From Alteriqipengyuania abyssalis (GTDB lineage: Bacteria; Pseudomonadota; Alphaproteobacteria; Sphingomonadales; Sphingomonadaceae): a stretch of 64,000 bases of DNA. How positions within the stretch are numbered: the stretch's first letter is position 1; the number at the start of each line of letters is the position of its first letter. The notes beneath the pieces were generated by a model, which did no database searches, was not told the origin of the DNA, and was given only the letters and a program-made list of their open reading frames with translations. This document shows positions 1 to 8,696 of the stretch, one piece after another. A program made the position numbers and the translations under genes. The stretch spans positions 212,441 through 276,440 of the forward strand of contig NZ_JAHWXP010000004.1 of NCBI RefSeq assembly GCF_019857185.1. Direction: 5' to 3'.

Positions 1-745
1 CGGCAATGCGTGGCCGCTCGTAGGGCGGGAAATAGTCCAGCCCCCCCTGGAGGTGCGCTTGGGTCGGATTGTCGATCCCATGAATTGCGATCGTCTGCGG
101 CGACCAGAAAAGCTCCTCGGTCGCCAGATCCATTCGCCAATGGCCTATCTGCGCCATTTCCTCCGCCAGTTCGAACTGGCGCTGGACCCGGCGCAACTCG
201 TCGATCAGTTGACGACGCTCCTCGAGCGCCTGCTCGGCAAGCTTCGCATCGAGCCGCGTCTGGAACAGCGATTCGACCACCCGCGCGAGTCGGCGCAGTT
301 CATCCAGTTCTTCCCGGCTTGCGACCCACGGCCGGTCGTCGATGACGCACAGCGTGCCGATCGGCACGCTTACGCCATCCATCGGCGGGCCCATCAACGG
401 GATCGTCACGAAGAACTGGAAATGTGGCATGGCCGCGATCTCGGGCATCTGGCCGTAGACCGGATGCTCCTGCAGGTTCTCGACCACGATCTCGCGGTTT
501 TCGTCGACCGCTGTCGCACAAATCGAGCATTCGCGCGCAACCTGGCTGGGCGGGAAACCCTCGCGCGCCTTGAACCATTGCCGGTCCCCGTCGATCAGCG
601 AGATATAGGCTGTCCGGCTTCCGAAAATCCGGCGCGCAGCCATGACCATGGCGTCGAATTCGCCTTCGGCCTCGGTGTCCAGTATCTCCATCGCCGCAAG
701 CGTCCGGTGGCGGATTGCCTCGACGCTGATATTCTCTTCGGACAT
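1..745 (-). CDS. GAF-PAS signalling protein, C-terminus beyond the left edge
   Basis: A minus-strand frame is open from an ATG at 745 to the edge of the window, so about 248 residues are visible and the C-terminal output domain is missing. Residues about 15-165 read as a GAF domain, with the typical IDGDRQWFKAREG stretch followed by a cysteine (CSICATA) and PIGTLCVIDDRP. A helical linker follows, and a PAS-like segment (EMAQIGHWRMDL, then FWSPQTIAIHGID) starts near residue 205. An AGGAG ribosome binding site precedes the start. In this family such N-termini usually lead to a histidine kinase or GGDEF/EAL module; which one applies here cannot be seen. The ligand is unknown. Confidence 0.8.
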   Translation of the reverse strand, partial: MSEENISVEAIRHRTLAAMEILDTEAEGEFDAMVMAARRIFGSRTAYISLIDGDRQWFKAREGFPPSQVARECSICATAVDENREIVVENLQEHPVYGQMPEIAAMPHFQFFVTIPLMGPPMDGVSVPIGTLCVIDDRPWVASREELDELRRLARVVESLFQTRLDAKLAEQALEERRQLIDELRRVQRQFELAEEMAQIGHWRMDLATEELFWSPQTIAIHGIDNPTQAHLQGGLDYFPPYERPRIA

Positions 746-837
746 CCCTGCTCCTTCTGCGCGCGACGAGTGCACGATTCTGGTTAAGACCAGCCTAACC
801 CCCGTCGCCTTCGCAGGTAGTGCGCCCGTTTCTCGGG

Positions 838-2256
838 TCAGGTCGCACTGACCGAGAGGAAGTCGGGCTTGGGCCCGTTCCACTCGCCGGCAGGGATCAC
901 TTCATTATCTTCCCTACGCCCACGGCCACCCTGGCTGCGGGACGATCTGTTCTCTGCCGATCGGGCAGGCCTCGCCTCGTCGTGACGAGTCTCGTCGCGG
1001 CGGGGCTTGCGCTCCCGCGAAGGCTTGTTCTTGCGAGCGTCGCGATCTTCGTCGCGATCGGGCGCTTCGGTTTTGCGGTCGTCGGACCGCTTGCGGCTCG
1101 ATTCGCGCTTGGGCTCTGCCTCGACCAGTTCGACCCGGACGTCTTCCTTGCCGAACGGCTTGACCTTGGCGCCGGTCAGCTTCTCGACATTGGCGATCGC
1201 CTCGGCATCGTCTTCAGTGACGAAGGTGAAGGCGCGCCCCTTGGCCCCGGCTCGGCCCGTCCGCCCGATACGGTGGACGTAATCGTCGGGGTGCCAGGGC
1301 GTGTCGAAGTTGAACACGTGGCTGACGCCCTTGATGTCGAGCCCGCGGGCCGCGACGTCGGACGCGACCAGGATATTGACCTCGCCCGCCTTGAACCGGT
1401 TGAGTTCGGCGATCCGGCTCGACTGGTCCATGTCGCCGTGAATCTCTCCGCTGGCGAAGCCATGGCTCTGCAGGCTCTTGTTGATCTCGCGCACGGTCGT
1501 CTTGCGGTTGGCAAAGATGATCGCGGTTTCAACGTGGTCGTTCGCCAGCAGCCAGCGGAGCGTCTCGCGCTTTTCGCGAGGCTTCACCGGAATCTTGAAC
1601 GCGGTGATGTTCTCGTTGGTGGACGCCGCGCGGCTCACCTCGATCCGCTTCGGATTGGTGAGGAATTTCTGCGCCAGCTTCTCGATCGGCGGCGGCATGG
1701 TCGCGCTGAACAGCAGCGTCTGGCGCGGCTCGGGCAGCTTGGAACAGATCGTCTCGATGTCGGGGATGAAGCCCATGTCGAGCATCCGGTCCGCCTCGTC
1801 GATCACCAGCAGCTCGCAGCCGTTGAGCAGGATCTTGCCCCGCTCGAACAGGTCCATCAGCCGGCCGGGCGTGGCGATAAGCACGTCGACGCCTTCGTTG
1901 AGCGCCTTGACCTGGTCGCCCATCTGCACGCCGCCGATCAGCAGCGCGAGCTGGAGATCGTGCTGCTTGCCGTACTTCTCGAAGTTTTCGGCGACCTGCG
2001 CGGCCAGCTCGCGCGTGGGCGCAAGGATAAGGGAGCGCGGCATCAGCGCGCGGCGGCGACCGCTGGCGAGAATGTCGATCATCGGCAACACGAAGCTCGC
2101 GGTCTTGCCGGTTCCCGTCTGCGCGATGCCGATGATGTCCTTCATCATCAGCACGGGGGGGATGGCCTGCGCCTGAATCGGCGTAGGCTCGGTGTAGCCG
2201 GCGGCTTCTACCGCCTGCAGCAATTTGTCGGAGAGGCCGAGATCGGCAAATTTCAT
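838..2256 (-). CDS. rhlE: DEAD-box ATP-dependent RNA helicase, RhlE type
   Basis: This 472-residue protein carries the complete DEAD-box helicase core. The Q motif is PTPIQAQ, motif I is AQTGTGKT (45-52), motif Ia is PTRELA, motif II is DEAD (153-156) and motif III is SAT (184-186). Motif VI is HRIGRTGRAG. After about residue 375 the protein becomes a low-complexity tail rich in Arg, Lys, Asp and Glu, typical of RhlE-type proteins that remodel structured RNA in ribosome assembly or decay. It acts in the cytoplasm. The family call is firm; the RhlE sub-assignment rests on the short core and basic tail. Confidence 0.93.
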   Translation of the reverse strand: MKFADLGLSDKLLQAVEAAGYTEPTPIQAQAIPPVLMMKDIIGIAQTGTGKTASFVLPMIDILASGRRRALMPRSLILAPTRELAAQVAENFEKYGKQHDLQLALLIGGVQMGDQVKALNEGVDVLIATPGRLMDLFERGKILLNGCELLVIDEADRMLDMGFIPDIETICSKLPEPRQTLLFSATMPPPIEKLAQKFLTNPKRIEVSRAASTNENITAFKIPVKPREKRETLRWLLANDHVETAIIFANRKTTVREINKSLQSHGFASGEIHGDMDQSSRIAELNRFKAGEVNILVASDVAARGLDIKGVSHVFNFDTPWHPDDYVHRIGRTGRAGAKGRAFTFVTEDDAEAIANVEKLTGAKVKPFGKEDVRVELVEAEPKRESSRKRSDDRKTEAPDRDEDRDARKNKPSRERKPRRDETRHDEARPARSAENRSSRSQGGRGRREDNEVIPAGEWNGPKPDFLSVSAT

Positions 2257-2365
2257 TCAGGGTTCCGGATGTGGAGGGCAATCAACGCCAAGACCGCGGA
2301 AAATATAGCTCCGCGCAAGCGCGCGCGGCTTCGCTCAAACCCGCGCGAATGTCAAGATTAGAGGG

Positions 2366-2932
2366 CTATTCGGCGGGGACGAGCTGGCGGATCGCACCGA
2401 TCTTGCAAGTCGCTCCGCTGCGCGCACGCAGAAGATCGCGATCGACGCACAGCTTCCCATCCTCGCTCGGCTCCACATAGAAGCCCAGATAGAAATCGCG
2501 TGCATTGCACGACTTGGGCAGCAGCGCCCGGATCATTCGCTGGTCGGACATGTGCAGCACGAGATCCCGCGAAGAGACCGTTTGCACCGCTAGAATATCT
2601 TTAGCTGGCAGACACTTGCCGATCTTGCGCTGTTCATACTCGCGCGGGATCGCAGTCCGCCAATCGGCCACCAGTTCGTTCGTGGTCGATCTGCGCGGGG
2701 ATACCCGGATCATAATCTGCTGCCGAATACGGACCTGGTTCGCCTCGAGATCGCGTCGCCAGGACTGGCTGACCATCCACCCCGGCGAATGGTCGGTACG
2801 AATATTTGCAGGCGGCTCTGTTGAAAACACCGGCGCGTCGAGCGGCCAGCTGGCACTCGACGACGAAGCATCGGGCGCGACCGGCGCGCTAAGCGCCAGA
2901 ATCGGTGCCAGAAATGCTGCCACGAAGTGCAT
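2366..2932 (-). CDS. Exported hypothetical protein
   Basis: A 188-residue protein with a short hydrophobic N-terminal segment (MHFVAAFLAPILALSAP) that looks like a signal peptide. The rest is soluble and contains three cysteines (in KCLPAK, KSCNAR and ATCKIG, plus one in LCVDRD), which could form disulfides in the periplasm. No family is recognised. It stands alone between the helicase gene, which follows 109 bases downstream on the same strand, and the divergent FAD dehydrogenase; the 170-base gap upstream must hold promoters for both directions. Confidence 0.7.
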   Translation of the reverse strand: MHFVAAFLAPILALSAPVAPDASSSSASWPLDAPVFSTEPPANIRTDHSPGWMVSQSWRRDLEANQVRIRQQIMIRVSPRRSTTNELVADWRTAIPREYEQRKIGKCLPAKDILAVQTVSSRDLVLHMSDQRMIRALLPKSCNARDFYLGFYVEPSEDGKLCVDRDLLRARSGATCKIGAIRQLVPAE

Positions 2933-3102
2933 GATGTCAAATGCTGCCTAACTCTTGCGGGGCGAACGCACATCTACAGCGCGCCCAATTCGATCAACCC
3001 GGGCGCAAGCGATAGCCTGGTCTTTTGAATGGCGGCTTAATTGTGTCCGGACAATACGTCCGGGGGTGGCAGGGGCGCGCCTAAGTGTGGCATGACAGCA
3101 AC

Positions 3103-4557
3103 ATGAACTCTGCCACTCACGGATCCTTCCTGGAAAGCGCGCAGGCCACCTTGGGTGAGCGCGGCCTGACCCGCGATGCCGAGCTGATGGAGCCGTGGCT
3201 GACTGATTGGCGCGGACGCTATCACGGCAACGCGATCGCCCTCGCCTCTCCTGCCAATACTGCCGAGGTCGCCGCGCTTGTCGCGCTATGCGCCCGGCAT
3301 CGTGTGCCGATCGTGCCCCAGGGCGGTAATAGCGGCATGTCTGGCGGCGCAACCCCGGATGCGAGCGGCACGGCGCTGCTGCTGTCGCTGCGGCGGATGG
3401 ATTCCTTCCGCCGATGGGACGAGGATGCTCGCGAGGTCGTGTGCGAGGCAGGCGTCATCCTGCAAACGTTGCACGATGCGGCCGCGCAGCGGGCCTTGCG
3501 CTTCCCACTGACACTGGGCGGGCGCGGATCGGCCACCATCGGCGGGCTGATCTCGACCAATGCGGGCGGCACGCAGGTGCTGCGCCACGGCACGATGCGC
3601 GCGCAGGTCCTCGGCCTCGAAGCAGTGCTGCCGGACGGTTCGGTGCTTGATACCCTCGCCGCGCTGAAGAAGGACAATCGGGGCTTCGACCTCAAGCAAT
3701 TGCTGATCGGATCGGAAGGCACGCTCGGCATCGTGACCGCCGCCACGCTCTCGCTGGAACCGCAAATCACCGGACGGCAGGTGGTTTTCGCAGGGGTCGA
3801 ATCGGTCCAGCAGGCGTGGTGCCTGCTGCTCCTCGCGCGCGACCGGATGGGAGCCGCGCTCGAAGGGTTCGAGATCATCCCGCGTCTCGCACTCGAATCG
3901 GTACTGCACCACGAGCCCGCCAGCCGCGACCCGCTGTCAGATCGGCATCATTGGTATGTCCTGATCGAACTGGTCACCCACGATCCCGACACCGCCCCCC
4001 TCGCCGAGCAAACCACTGCCCTGTTGGAAACCGCGCTTGGCAAAGGACTGGTCGAAGACGCCACGATCGCCGCGAACGAGACTCAGGCCGAGGCGCTGTG
4101 GGCCTTGCGCGACGGCATTTCCTCCGCCGAGCGCGCGCATGGTCCGGCGGTGCAGCACGACATCTCCGTGCCGCCCGCCAGGATGCCCGACTTCATCGAT
4201 CAGGCGAGCGCCGCGCTCGAGGATCGTTTCGAGGGCACCCGGGCAGTGGCTTTCGGTCATCTTGGCGACGGCAATGTCCACTTCCACCTTCGTGCGCCGA
4301 CAGGCGCCACCGGCGGTGAATGGGAGGAGCGCGAAGGCAAGGCAATCAGTGCTGCGGTTCACGATCTGGTGACGCAGTGGGGCGGCTCCATCAGTGCCGA
4401 GCACGGGATCGGTCAGATGAAACGCGATGAGCTTGCACGCCTCGCCGACCCTGCAAGGCTGACCATCCTGCGCGGAGTAAAACAGGCGCTCGACCCGCTC
4501 GGGATCATGAATCCGGGCAAGCTTGTGCCGCTTGCCAGTTCCCCGCAGGCCGCCTAA
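3103..4557 (+). CDS. FAD-binding 2-hydroxyacid dehydrogenase, GlcD/D2HGDH-like
   Basis: About 484 residues with the PCMH-type FAD-binding domain in the N-terminal half (PQGGNSGMSGG, GLISTNAGG, IGSEGTLGIVTAA) and the FAD-linked oxidase C-terminal domain (FGHLGDGNVHFH, GGSISAEHGIGQMKRDEL). The His-rich C-terminal motifs match D-2-hydroxyglutarate and D-lactate dehydrogenases, which oxidise a D-2-hydroxyacid and pass electrons to a quinone or an electron-transfer partner. The exact substrate cannot be read from sequence. An in-frame GTG lies at 3085, but the ATG at 3103 gives the usual N-terminus. Neither start has a strong ribosome binding site. Confidence 0.9.
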   Translation: MNSATHGSFLESAQATLGERGLTRDAELMEPWLTDWRGRYHGNAIALASPANTAEVAALVALCARHRVPIVPQGGNSGMSGGATPDASGTALLLSLRRMDSFRRWDEDAREVVCEAGVILQTLHDAAAQRALRFPLTLGGRGSATIGGLISTNAGGTQVLRHGTMRAQVLGLEAVLPDGSVLDTLAALKKDNRGFDLKQLLIGSEGTLGIVTAATLSLEPQITGRQVVFAGVESVQQAWCLLLLARDRMGAALEGFEIIPRLALESVLHHEPASRDPLSDRHHWYVLIELVTHDPDTAPLAEQTTALLETALGKGLVEDATIAANETQAEALWALRDGISSAERAHGPAVQHDISVPPARMPDFIDQASAALEDRFEGTRAVAFGHLGDGNVHFHLRAPTGATGGEWEEREGKAISAAVHDLVTQWGGSISAEHGIGQMKRDELARLADPARLTILRGVKQALDPLGIMNPGKLVPLASSPQAA

Positions 4558-4632
4558 AGGCGCGGTTTCGCGACCCGGGCGGCACGCATCGATAACCGCC
4601 CTCACTCATTCAGCCCGATGACGGAGAGACCG

Positions 4633-5424
4633 ATGGCCAGCGCGCCGCAACAGCCCCAGCTTCCCATGTTCTATAACGACCTGATGCCGCTCAACACGCG
4701 GGACCACCTGAAGTTTCGCAATCGCATGCTCGATTCGGCACCCTGGCTGTCCAAGCAGCACGTCGTTCCGCTGACCGGCGACGAGTTCATCCAGGCCGCG
4801 CGCCATTTCCCGGTGATCTTCTCGTCGGGCGACAACCCGCTGCCGCTGGCGCTGATGGGTCTCAACGAAGGCGTGAACACCTTCTTCGACGATGAAGGCA
4901 AGCTGATCGATCAGGTCTACGTGCCGGCCTACATCCGCCGCTATCCGTTCATCCTCGCCAAGCTGACGCCCGAAACCGACGAGCTGTCGCTATGCTTCGA
5001 CCCGACCTCGAATGCGGTCGGCGAATTCGACGAAGGCGAGCTTCTGTTCAACGAAGATGGTTCGACCACCGAACAGACCAAGGCGATCCTCGATTTCTGC
5101 GAGAAGTTCGAGCAGGCGGGTCAGCGGACCCGCAACCTGACGCAGGAACTGCTCAAGCACGACCTGCTGATGGACGGTGAAGTCTCGATCGAACGCGCCG
5201 AACTGCCGGGCAAGCCCTACGTCTATCGCGGTTTTCGCATGATCGATCAGGCCAAGCTGGCCGAGATCGATGCTGAGACCCTGAAGCAGTGGAACAAGGA
5301 AGGGATGCTCGCGATCATTTACGCGCACCTCACCTCGCTCGAACTGATGCGCAACATCTTCGGCCGCCAGGAACAGCAGGGCAAGATGCCCGCTCCGACC
5401 GAGCAGGACGGCGCCCCGAACTAG
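4633..5424 (+). CDS. sapC: SapC family protein
   Basis: About 263 residues matching the SapC family (named after a Campylobacter S-layer locus, not the SapC peptide permease). Visible family features are the N-terminal PMFYNDLMPLN, HFPVIFSSGDNPLPLALMG in the first third, and VPAYIRRYPFIL near the middle. Function is unestablished; in sphingomonads these genes often sit near TonB receptors or tryptophan halogenases, but that context is absent here. Two ATGs compete: the one at 4618 has no ribosome binding site, while 4633 follows GGAGAG at good spacing and is preferred. The structured RNA candidate lies immediately downstream. Confidence 0.88.
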   Translation: MASAPQQPQLPMFYNDLMPLNTRDHLKFRNRMLDSAPWLSKQHVVPLTGDEFIQAARHFPVIFSSGDNPLPLALMGLNEGVNTFFDDEGKLIDQVYVPAYIRRYPFILAKLTPETDELSLCFDPTSNAVGEFDEGELLFNEDGSTTEQTKAILDFCEKFEQAGQRTRNLTQELLKHDLLMDGEVSIERAELPGKPYVYRGFRMIDQAKLAEIDAETLKQWNKEGMLAIIYAHLTSLELMRNIFGRQEQQGKMPAPTEQDGAPN

Positions 5425-5432
5425 GGCTGACA

Positions 5433-5595
5433 GGGTGCGTCGCAGCAGTTCTTGACTTTGCTGCAACGCACCCCAGATTCAGCGTGTCCGGGCGGAATTC
5501 CCCCCTCATAGCCGCCCCGGACAGGCACGCTTTCAAGCGTGCTTCCTCCCTGAACCTTGGCCACCTCGTGCATTCGTGCACGGGGTGGTTTTTTT
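5433..5595 (+). ncRNA. Candidate structured sRNA or 3' UTR with four hairpins
   Basis: The non-coding gap after sapC holds four consecutive hairpins on the plus strand. H1: arms 5433-5446 and 5460-5473, one internal mismatch. H2: arms 5485-5495 and 5512-5523, one bulged C, with a C-rich loop. H3: 5525-5531 with 5536-5542. H4: 5561-5572 with 5577-5588 and a TTCG tetraloop, followed by seven Ts. Between H3 and H4 is a single-stranded CTTCCTCCCT (5542-5551) that could pair with ribosome binding sites. A TTGACT hexamer at 5452 could be a -35 giving a shorter RNA that starts near H2. It could be an independent sRNA or be processed from sapC mRNA. Confidence 0.5.
5561..5595 (+). terminator. Rho-independent terminator with TTCG tetraloop
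   Basis: Twelve-base arms (5561-5572 and 5577-5588) pair with one G-T wobble around a TTCG loop, followed by seven Ts. The T run overlaps the stop codon of the convergent amidohydrolase gene. It ends the sapC transcript and/or the candidate sRNA. Confidence 0.85.
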
Positions 5596-6538
5596 ATTCG
5601 GCAGCCAGCGGTAGCCCGTAATCGCGGCGATCCGGTACGATCTCGTCCGCCAGCGTGCGCACCAGTTCGGCAATCAGCCGCGCGACCCCCGGCAGACGGG
5701 GGCTGGTCCCCGCCAGACGCGCATCGAGATAGAGCGTGCGACACACTTCCAGTTGGAGTGCATTGATACCCAGCCCGGGCCTGCCGTGCCGGTCGAGCAC
5801 GTAGCCACCGGCATAGGGCCGGTTATGCGCCACGCCTCGATCGCTGGACCCCAGGAACTGCAGCGCGCGGCCCGCCACGCCATCCTCGCATGAGGCACCG
5901 AAACGGTCGCCGATCACGAATTCGGTGGGCCGCTGGCCCGGGTGGCTGGCGGCAAGCGGCGGCATCGAGTGCAGATCGATCAGCAGGGCCACGCCCCAGG
6001 TCCTGCGGATCGCATCCAGCGCCCGGGCAAGAGCGCGGTGATAGGGTTCGTGAATCAGCGCGATTCGCTCCGCCACCTCGGCGCTGGTCAGATCCGTGCG
6101 CCAGATTTCGCCCACCCCCGAAACGCGGCGGGGGACGAGGCCGAGCCCGCTTCGCGCGCGACGATTGGCGCTTGAGTGCGCAGGCCTGTCCGCGGGCGCA
6201 TCGGCGACCATCGACCAGTCCATGTCATCGGGTGCCCGGTTGAGATCGAGCATTGCCCGCGGGGCATGTGCAATCAGCGAGGCAGCGCCCGTCTGCCGCG
6301 CCACCTCCAGCGCCAGCCGATCGACGTGGCGATCCTCCAGCCGCAACTGGGCGATGGCCGGATTGCGCATCGCATCCGCAATCCGCGCAGGATAGGCGCG
6401 ACCGCCATGCGGTGCCGCGATCAGGATCGGAATTGCAGTGTTCTCAAGATTCTCGAGGGTGAAGGCCGGCGCCCCGCTGCCGGGGATCATTCCACCTGCA
6501 ATGCCCTGTCCCGAATCGCTGCCGCGCGCGCCTTCCAT
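5594..6538 (-). CDS. N-formylglutamate amidohydrolase family protein
   Basis: About 314 residues of the N-formylglutamate amidohydrolase (HutG/FGase) family, zinc enzymes that release formate and glutamate from N-formylglutamate in histidine breakdown. Recognisable parts are PILIAAPHGGRAYP, LEDRHVDRLA, RAMLDLNRAPDDMDW, HEPYHRAL, LLIDLHSMPP and HNRPYAGGYV near the C-terminus. There are no other hut genes nearby, so the physiological substrate is uncertain. The gene is divergent from cpdR, an arrangement I recall as common in alphaproteobacteria. The start is ambiguous: ATGs at 6595, 6538 and 6490 are all in frame and none has a clear ribosome binding site. Confidence 0.87.
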   Translation of the reverse strand: MEGARGSDSGQGIAGGMIPGSGAPAFTLENLENTAIPILIAAPHGGRAYPARIADAMRNPAIAQLRLEDRHVDRLALEVARQTGAASLIAHAPRAMLDLNRAPDDMDWSMVADAPADRPAHSSANRRARSGLGLVPRRVSGVGEIWRTDLTSAEVAERIALIHEPYHRALARALDAIRRTWGVALLIDLHSMPPLAASHPGQRPTEFVIGDRFGASCEDGVAGRALQFLGSSDRGVAHNRPYAGGYVLDRHGRPGLGINALQLEVCRTLYLDARLAGTSPRLPGVARLIAELVRTLADEIVPDRRDYGLPLAAE

Positions 6539-6637
6539 GTTCGCCGTGCTGAACCGGAACACAGGGTGTGTCAAAGCAGGGCAAGGCACTGACACGCCAA
6601 AGATTCATTAAGTGGTGGCCGCTATGGACGAGGGTCT

Positions 6638-7030
6638 ATGAGCAAACCCACCTTTCAGCGGCGAATCCTTCTGGCGGAGGACGAGGAAGCGATGCGGACC
6701 TATCTGACCCGCGCGCTCGAAAAATCAGGCTACGCAGTCGATTCGGTCGATTGCGGAACGGCGGCCCTGCCCCTGCTCGAAAGCGGCGATTACGACCTTC
6801 TGCTGTCCGATATCGTGATGCCGGAGATGGACGGGATCGAACTCGCCCAGCGGTGCGCGGAGATCAGCCCGGAGACGAAGGTGATGTTCATCACCGGATT
6901 CGCGGCGGTTTCGCTGAAGGCAAGCGCCGACCAGCCGCAGGCCAGGGTGCTCTCGAAACCGTTCCATCTACGCGATCTGGTACTTGAGGTGGACCGGGTT
7001 TTTGCGGACGCGAGAGAGGCCCTTCTGTAA
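6638..7030 (+). CDS. cpdR: Cell-cycle response regulator CpdR
   Basis: A 130-residue stand-alone receiver domain. The acidic pocket is LLAEDE, the phospho-acceptor is Asp58 in LLLSDIVMPEMDG, and the conserved switch residues are in FITGFAA and Lys107 in VLSKPFH. The combination DIVMPEMDGIELA, KVMFITGFAAVSL and VLSKPFHLRDL is diagnostic of CpdR. In Caulobacter, unphosphorylated CpdR recruits ClpXP to the pole for CtrA degradation, and it is phosphorylated by the CckA-ChpT relay. cckA is about 11 kb away here. tRNA-Val follows downstream. Confidence 0.93.
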   Translation: MSKPTFQRRILLAEDEEAMRTYLTRALEKSGYAVDSVDCGTAALPLLESGDYDLLLSDIVMPEMDGIELAQRCAEISPETKVMFITGFAAVSLKASADQPQARVLSKPFHLRDLVLEVDRVFADAREALL

Positions 7031-7112
7031 CAAGCAACTTTAGCCTCTTGTAACGGTGAGCAGGCGCGGCTAGATGGCGCCTCCGCCGACAAGACGGCGA
7101 TCCCCATGGTGC

Positions 7113-7187
7113 GGGCGTATAGCTCAGGGGTAGAGCACTATGTTGACATCGTAGGGGTCGGAGGTTCAAATCCTCCTACGCCCACCA
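7113..7187 (+). tRNA. tRNA-Val (GAC)
   Basis: A full cloverleaf: acceptor arms 7113-7119 and 7177-7183 pair perfectly, the anticodon stem is 7138-7142 with 7150-7154, and the loop TTGACAT gives anticodon GAC at 7145-7147, reading GUC valine codons. The T arm is GGAGGTTCAAATCCTCC. CCA is encoded at the 3' end. Confidence 0.97.
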
Positions 7188-7204
7188 TTGGGGTTTTCGA
7201 AAGG

Positions 7205-7231
7205 GGCGTCGCGGCGAGCGGCGCCTTTTTT
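7205..7231 (+). terminator. Rho-independent terminator after tRNA-Val
   Basis: Eight-base arms 7205-7212 and 7218-7225, with one G-T wobble and a five-base loop, are followed by six Ts (7226-7231). It would end the tRNA transcript ahead of icd. Confidence 0.8.
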
Positions 7232-7401
7232 CGTATCTGGCTGCAAGCTCCCCTGCCCCGCCGCCAGCGCGGCATTGCTGGTTACCCCGCCGCATCGGCA
7301 CAGCGCTTTGCGTCCGCGATCCTTGCACCCGCCCGGACCTCTGCTAAAGCCGCGCCAGATTCACCCACAAATTGCAACGCACGGACCAGCAGGGACGGAT
7401 A

Positions 7402-8634
7402 ATGGCGAAAATTCAGGTCAAGAACCCGGTCGTCGAACTCGACGGCGACGAAATGACGAAAATCATCTGGCAGTGGATCCGCGAAAGGCTGATCCTGCCC
7501 TACCTCGATATCGACCTTAAGTATTACGACCTGTCGATCGAGAAGCGCGACGAAACCGACGACCAGATCACGGTCGATGCGGCCAACGCGATCAAGCAGT
7601 ACGGCGTCGGCGTGAAATGCGCGACGATCACTCCCGACGAAGCGCGGGTCGAGGAATTCAGCCTCAAGAAGATGTGGGTTTCGCCCAACGGCACGATCCG
7701 CAACATCCTTGGCGGCGTGGTCTTCCGCGAGCCGATCGTGATCGACAACGTGCCGCGCCTCGTCCCCGGCTGGACCGACCCGATCGTGGTCGGCCGTCAT
7801 GCCTTCGGCGATCAGTACCGCGCCAAGGACACGCTGATCCCCGGCAAGGGCAAGCTGCGCCTCGTCTTCGAAGGCGAGGATGGCGAGAACATCGACATCG
7901 ACGTATTCGAATTCCCCAGCCCCGGCGTCGCGATGGCGATGTACAATCTGGACGACTCGATTCGCGACTTCGCGCGCGCCAGCTTCCAGTACGGCCTCGA
8001 CCGCAAGTGGCCGGTGTACCTGAGCACCAAGAACACCATCCTCAAGAAGTATGATGGCCGCTTCAAGGACCTGTTCCAGGAAGTGTTCGACGCCGAGTTC
8101 AAGGCCGATTTCGACAAGGCCGGGATTACCTATGAACACCGCCTGATCGACGACATGGTCGCCGCCGCGCTCAAGTGGAGCGGCAAGTTCGTGTGGGCCT
8201 GCAAGAACTACGACGGCGACGTGCAGTCGGACATCGTCGCACAGGGCTTCGGCTCGCTCGGCCTGATGACCTCCGTGCTGATGACGCCCGACGGCAAGAC
8301 CGTCGAAGCCGAAGCGGCGCACGGCACGGTCACCCGCCACTATCGCCAGCACCAGGAAGGCAAGGCGACGTCGACCAACCCGATCGCGAGCATCTTCGCG
8401 TGGACGCGCGGCCTGATGTATCGCGGCAAGTTCGACGATACGCCCGAAGTGGTGAAGTTCGCCGAGACGCTGGAAAAGGTCTGCATCCAGACGGTCGAGA
8501 GCGGTCAGATGACCAAGGATCTCGCGCTGCTGATCGGCCCCGGCCAGAGCTGGCTGACCACCGAGCAGTTCTTCGAGGCGATCGTGACCAACCTCGAAAC
8601 CGAAATGAAGAAGCAGGGCCTCGCCCCCGCCTGA
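7402..8634 (+). CDS. icd: NADP-dependent isocitrate dehydrogenase
   Basis: A 410-residue enzyme of the eukaryote-like, dimeric NADP-IDH class, the usual form in alphaproteobacteria. It oxidatively decarboxylates isocitrate to 2-oxoglutarate. Class motifs include [16 protein letters not shown] at the N-terminus, [52 protein letters not shown] and [13 protein letters not shown]. The in-frame ORF extends upstream, but ATG 7402 follows AGGGACGG and gives the family N-terminus. A hairpin terminator follows the stop. Confidence 0.96.
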   Translation: MAKIQVKNPVVELDGDEMTKIIWQWIRERLILPYLDIDLKYYDLSIEKRDETDDQITVDAANAIKQYGVGVKCATITPDEARVEEFSLKKMWVSPNGTIRNILGGVVFREPIVIDNVPRLVPGWTDPIVVGRHAFGDQYRAKDTLIPGKGKLRLVFEGEDGENIDIDVFEFPSPGVAMAMYNLDDSIRDFARASFQYGLDRKWPVYLSTKNTILKKYDGRFKDLFQEVFDAEFKADFDKAGITYEHRLIDDMVAAALKWSGKFVWACKNYDGDVQSDIVAQGFGSLGLMTSVLMTPDGKTVEAEAAHGTVTRHYRQHQEGKATSTNPIASIFAWTRGLMYRGKFDDTPEVVKFAETLEKVCIQTVESGQMTKDLALLIGPGQSWLTTEQFFEAIVTNLETEMKKQGLAPA

Positions 8635-8661
8635 TCCGGAACACCGGTTACGTGAAAATCC

Positions 8662-8696
8662 AGCCCCGGCGCCTCACTCGTAGGCGTCGGGGCTTT
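8662..8696 (+). terminator. Hairpin terminator between icd and the convergent monooxygenase
   Basis: Twelve-base arms 8662-8673 and 8683-8694 pair with one G-T wobble. A short T run follows on the plus strand and GGATTTTC follows on the minus strand, so it may serve both convergent genes. The stop codon of the minus-strand gene lies in the loop. Confidence 0.65.

Noticed and set aside
820..2361. A 513-codon plus-strand open frame opposite the DEAD-box helicase
   Set aside because: It is the antisense shadow of a GC-rich gene; the helicase frame on the other strand carries every family motif.
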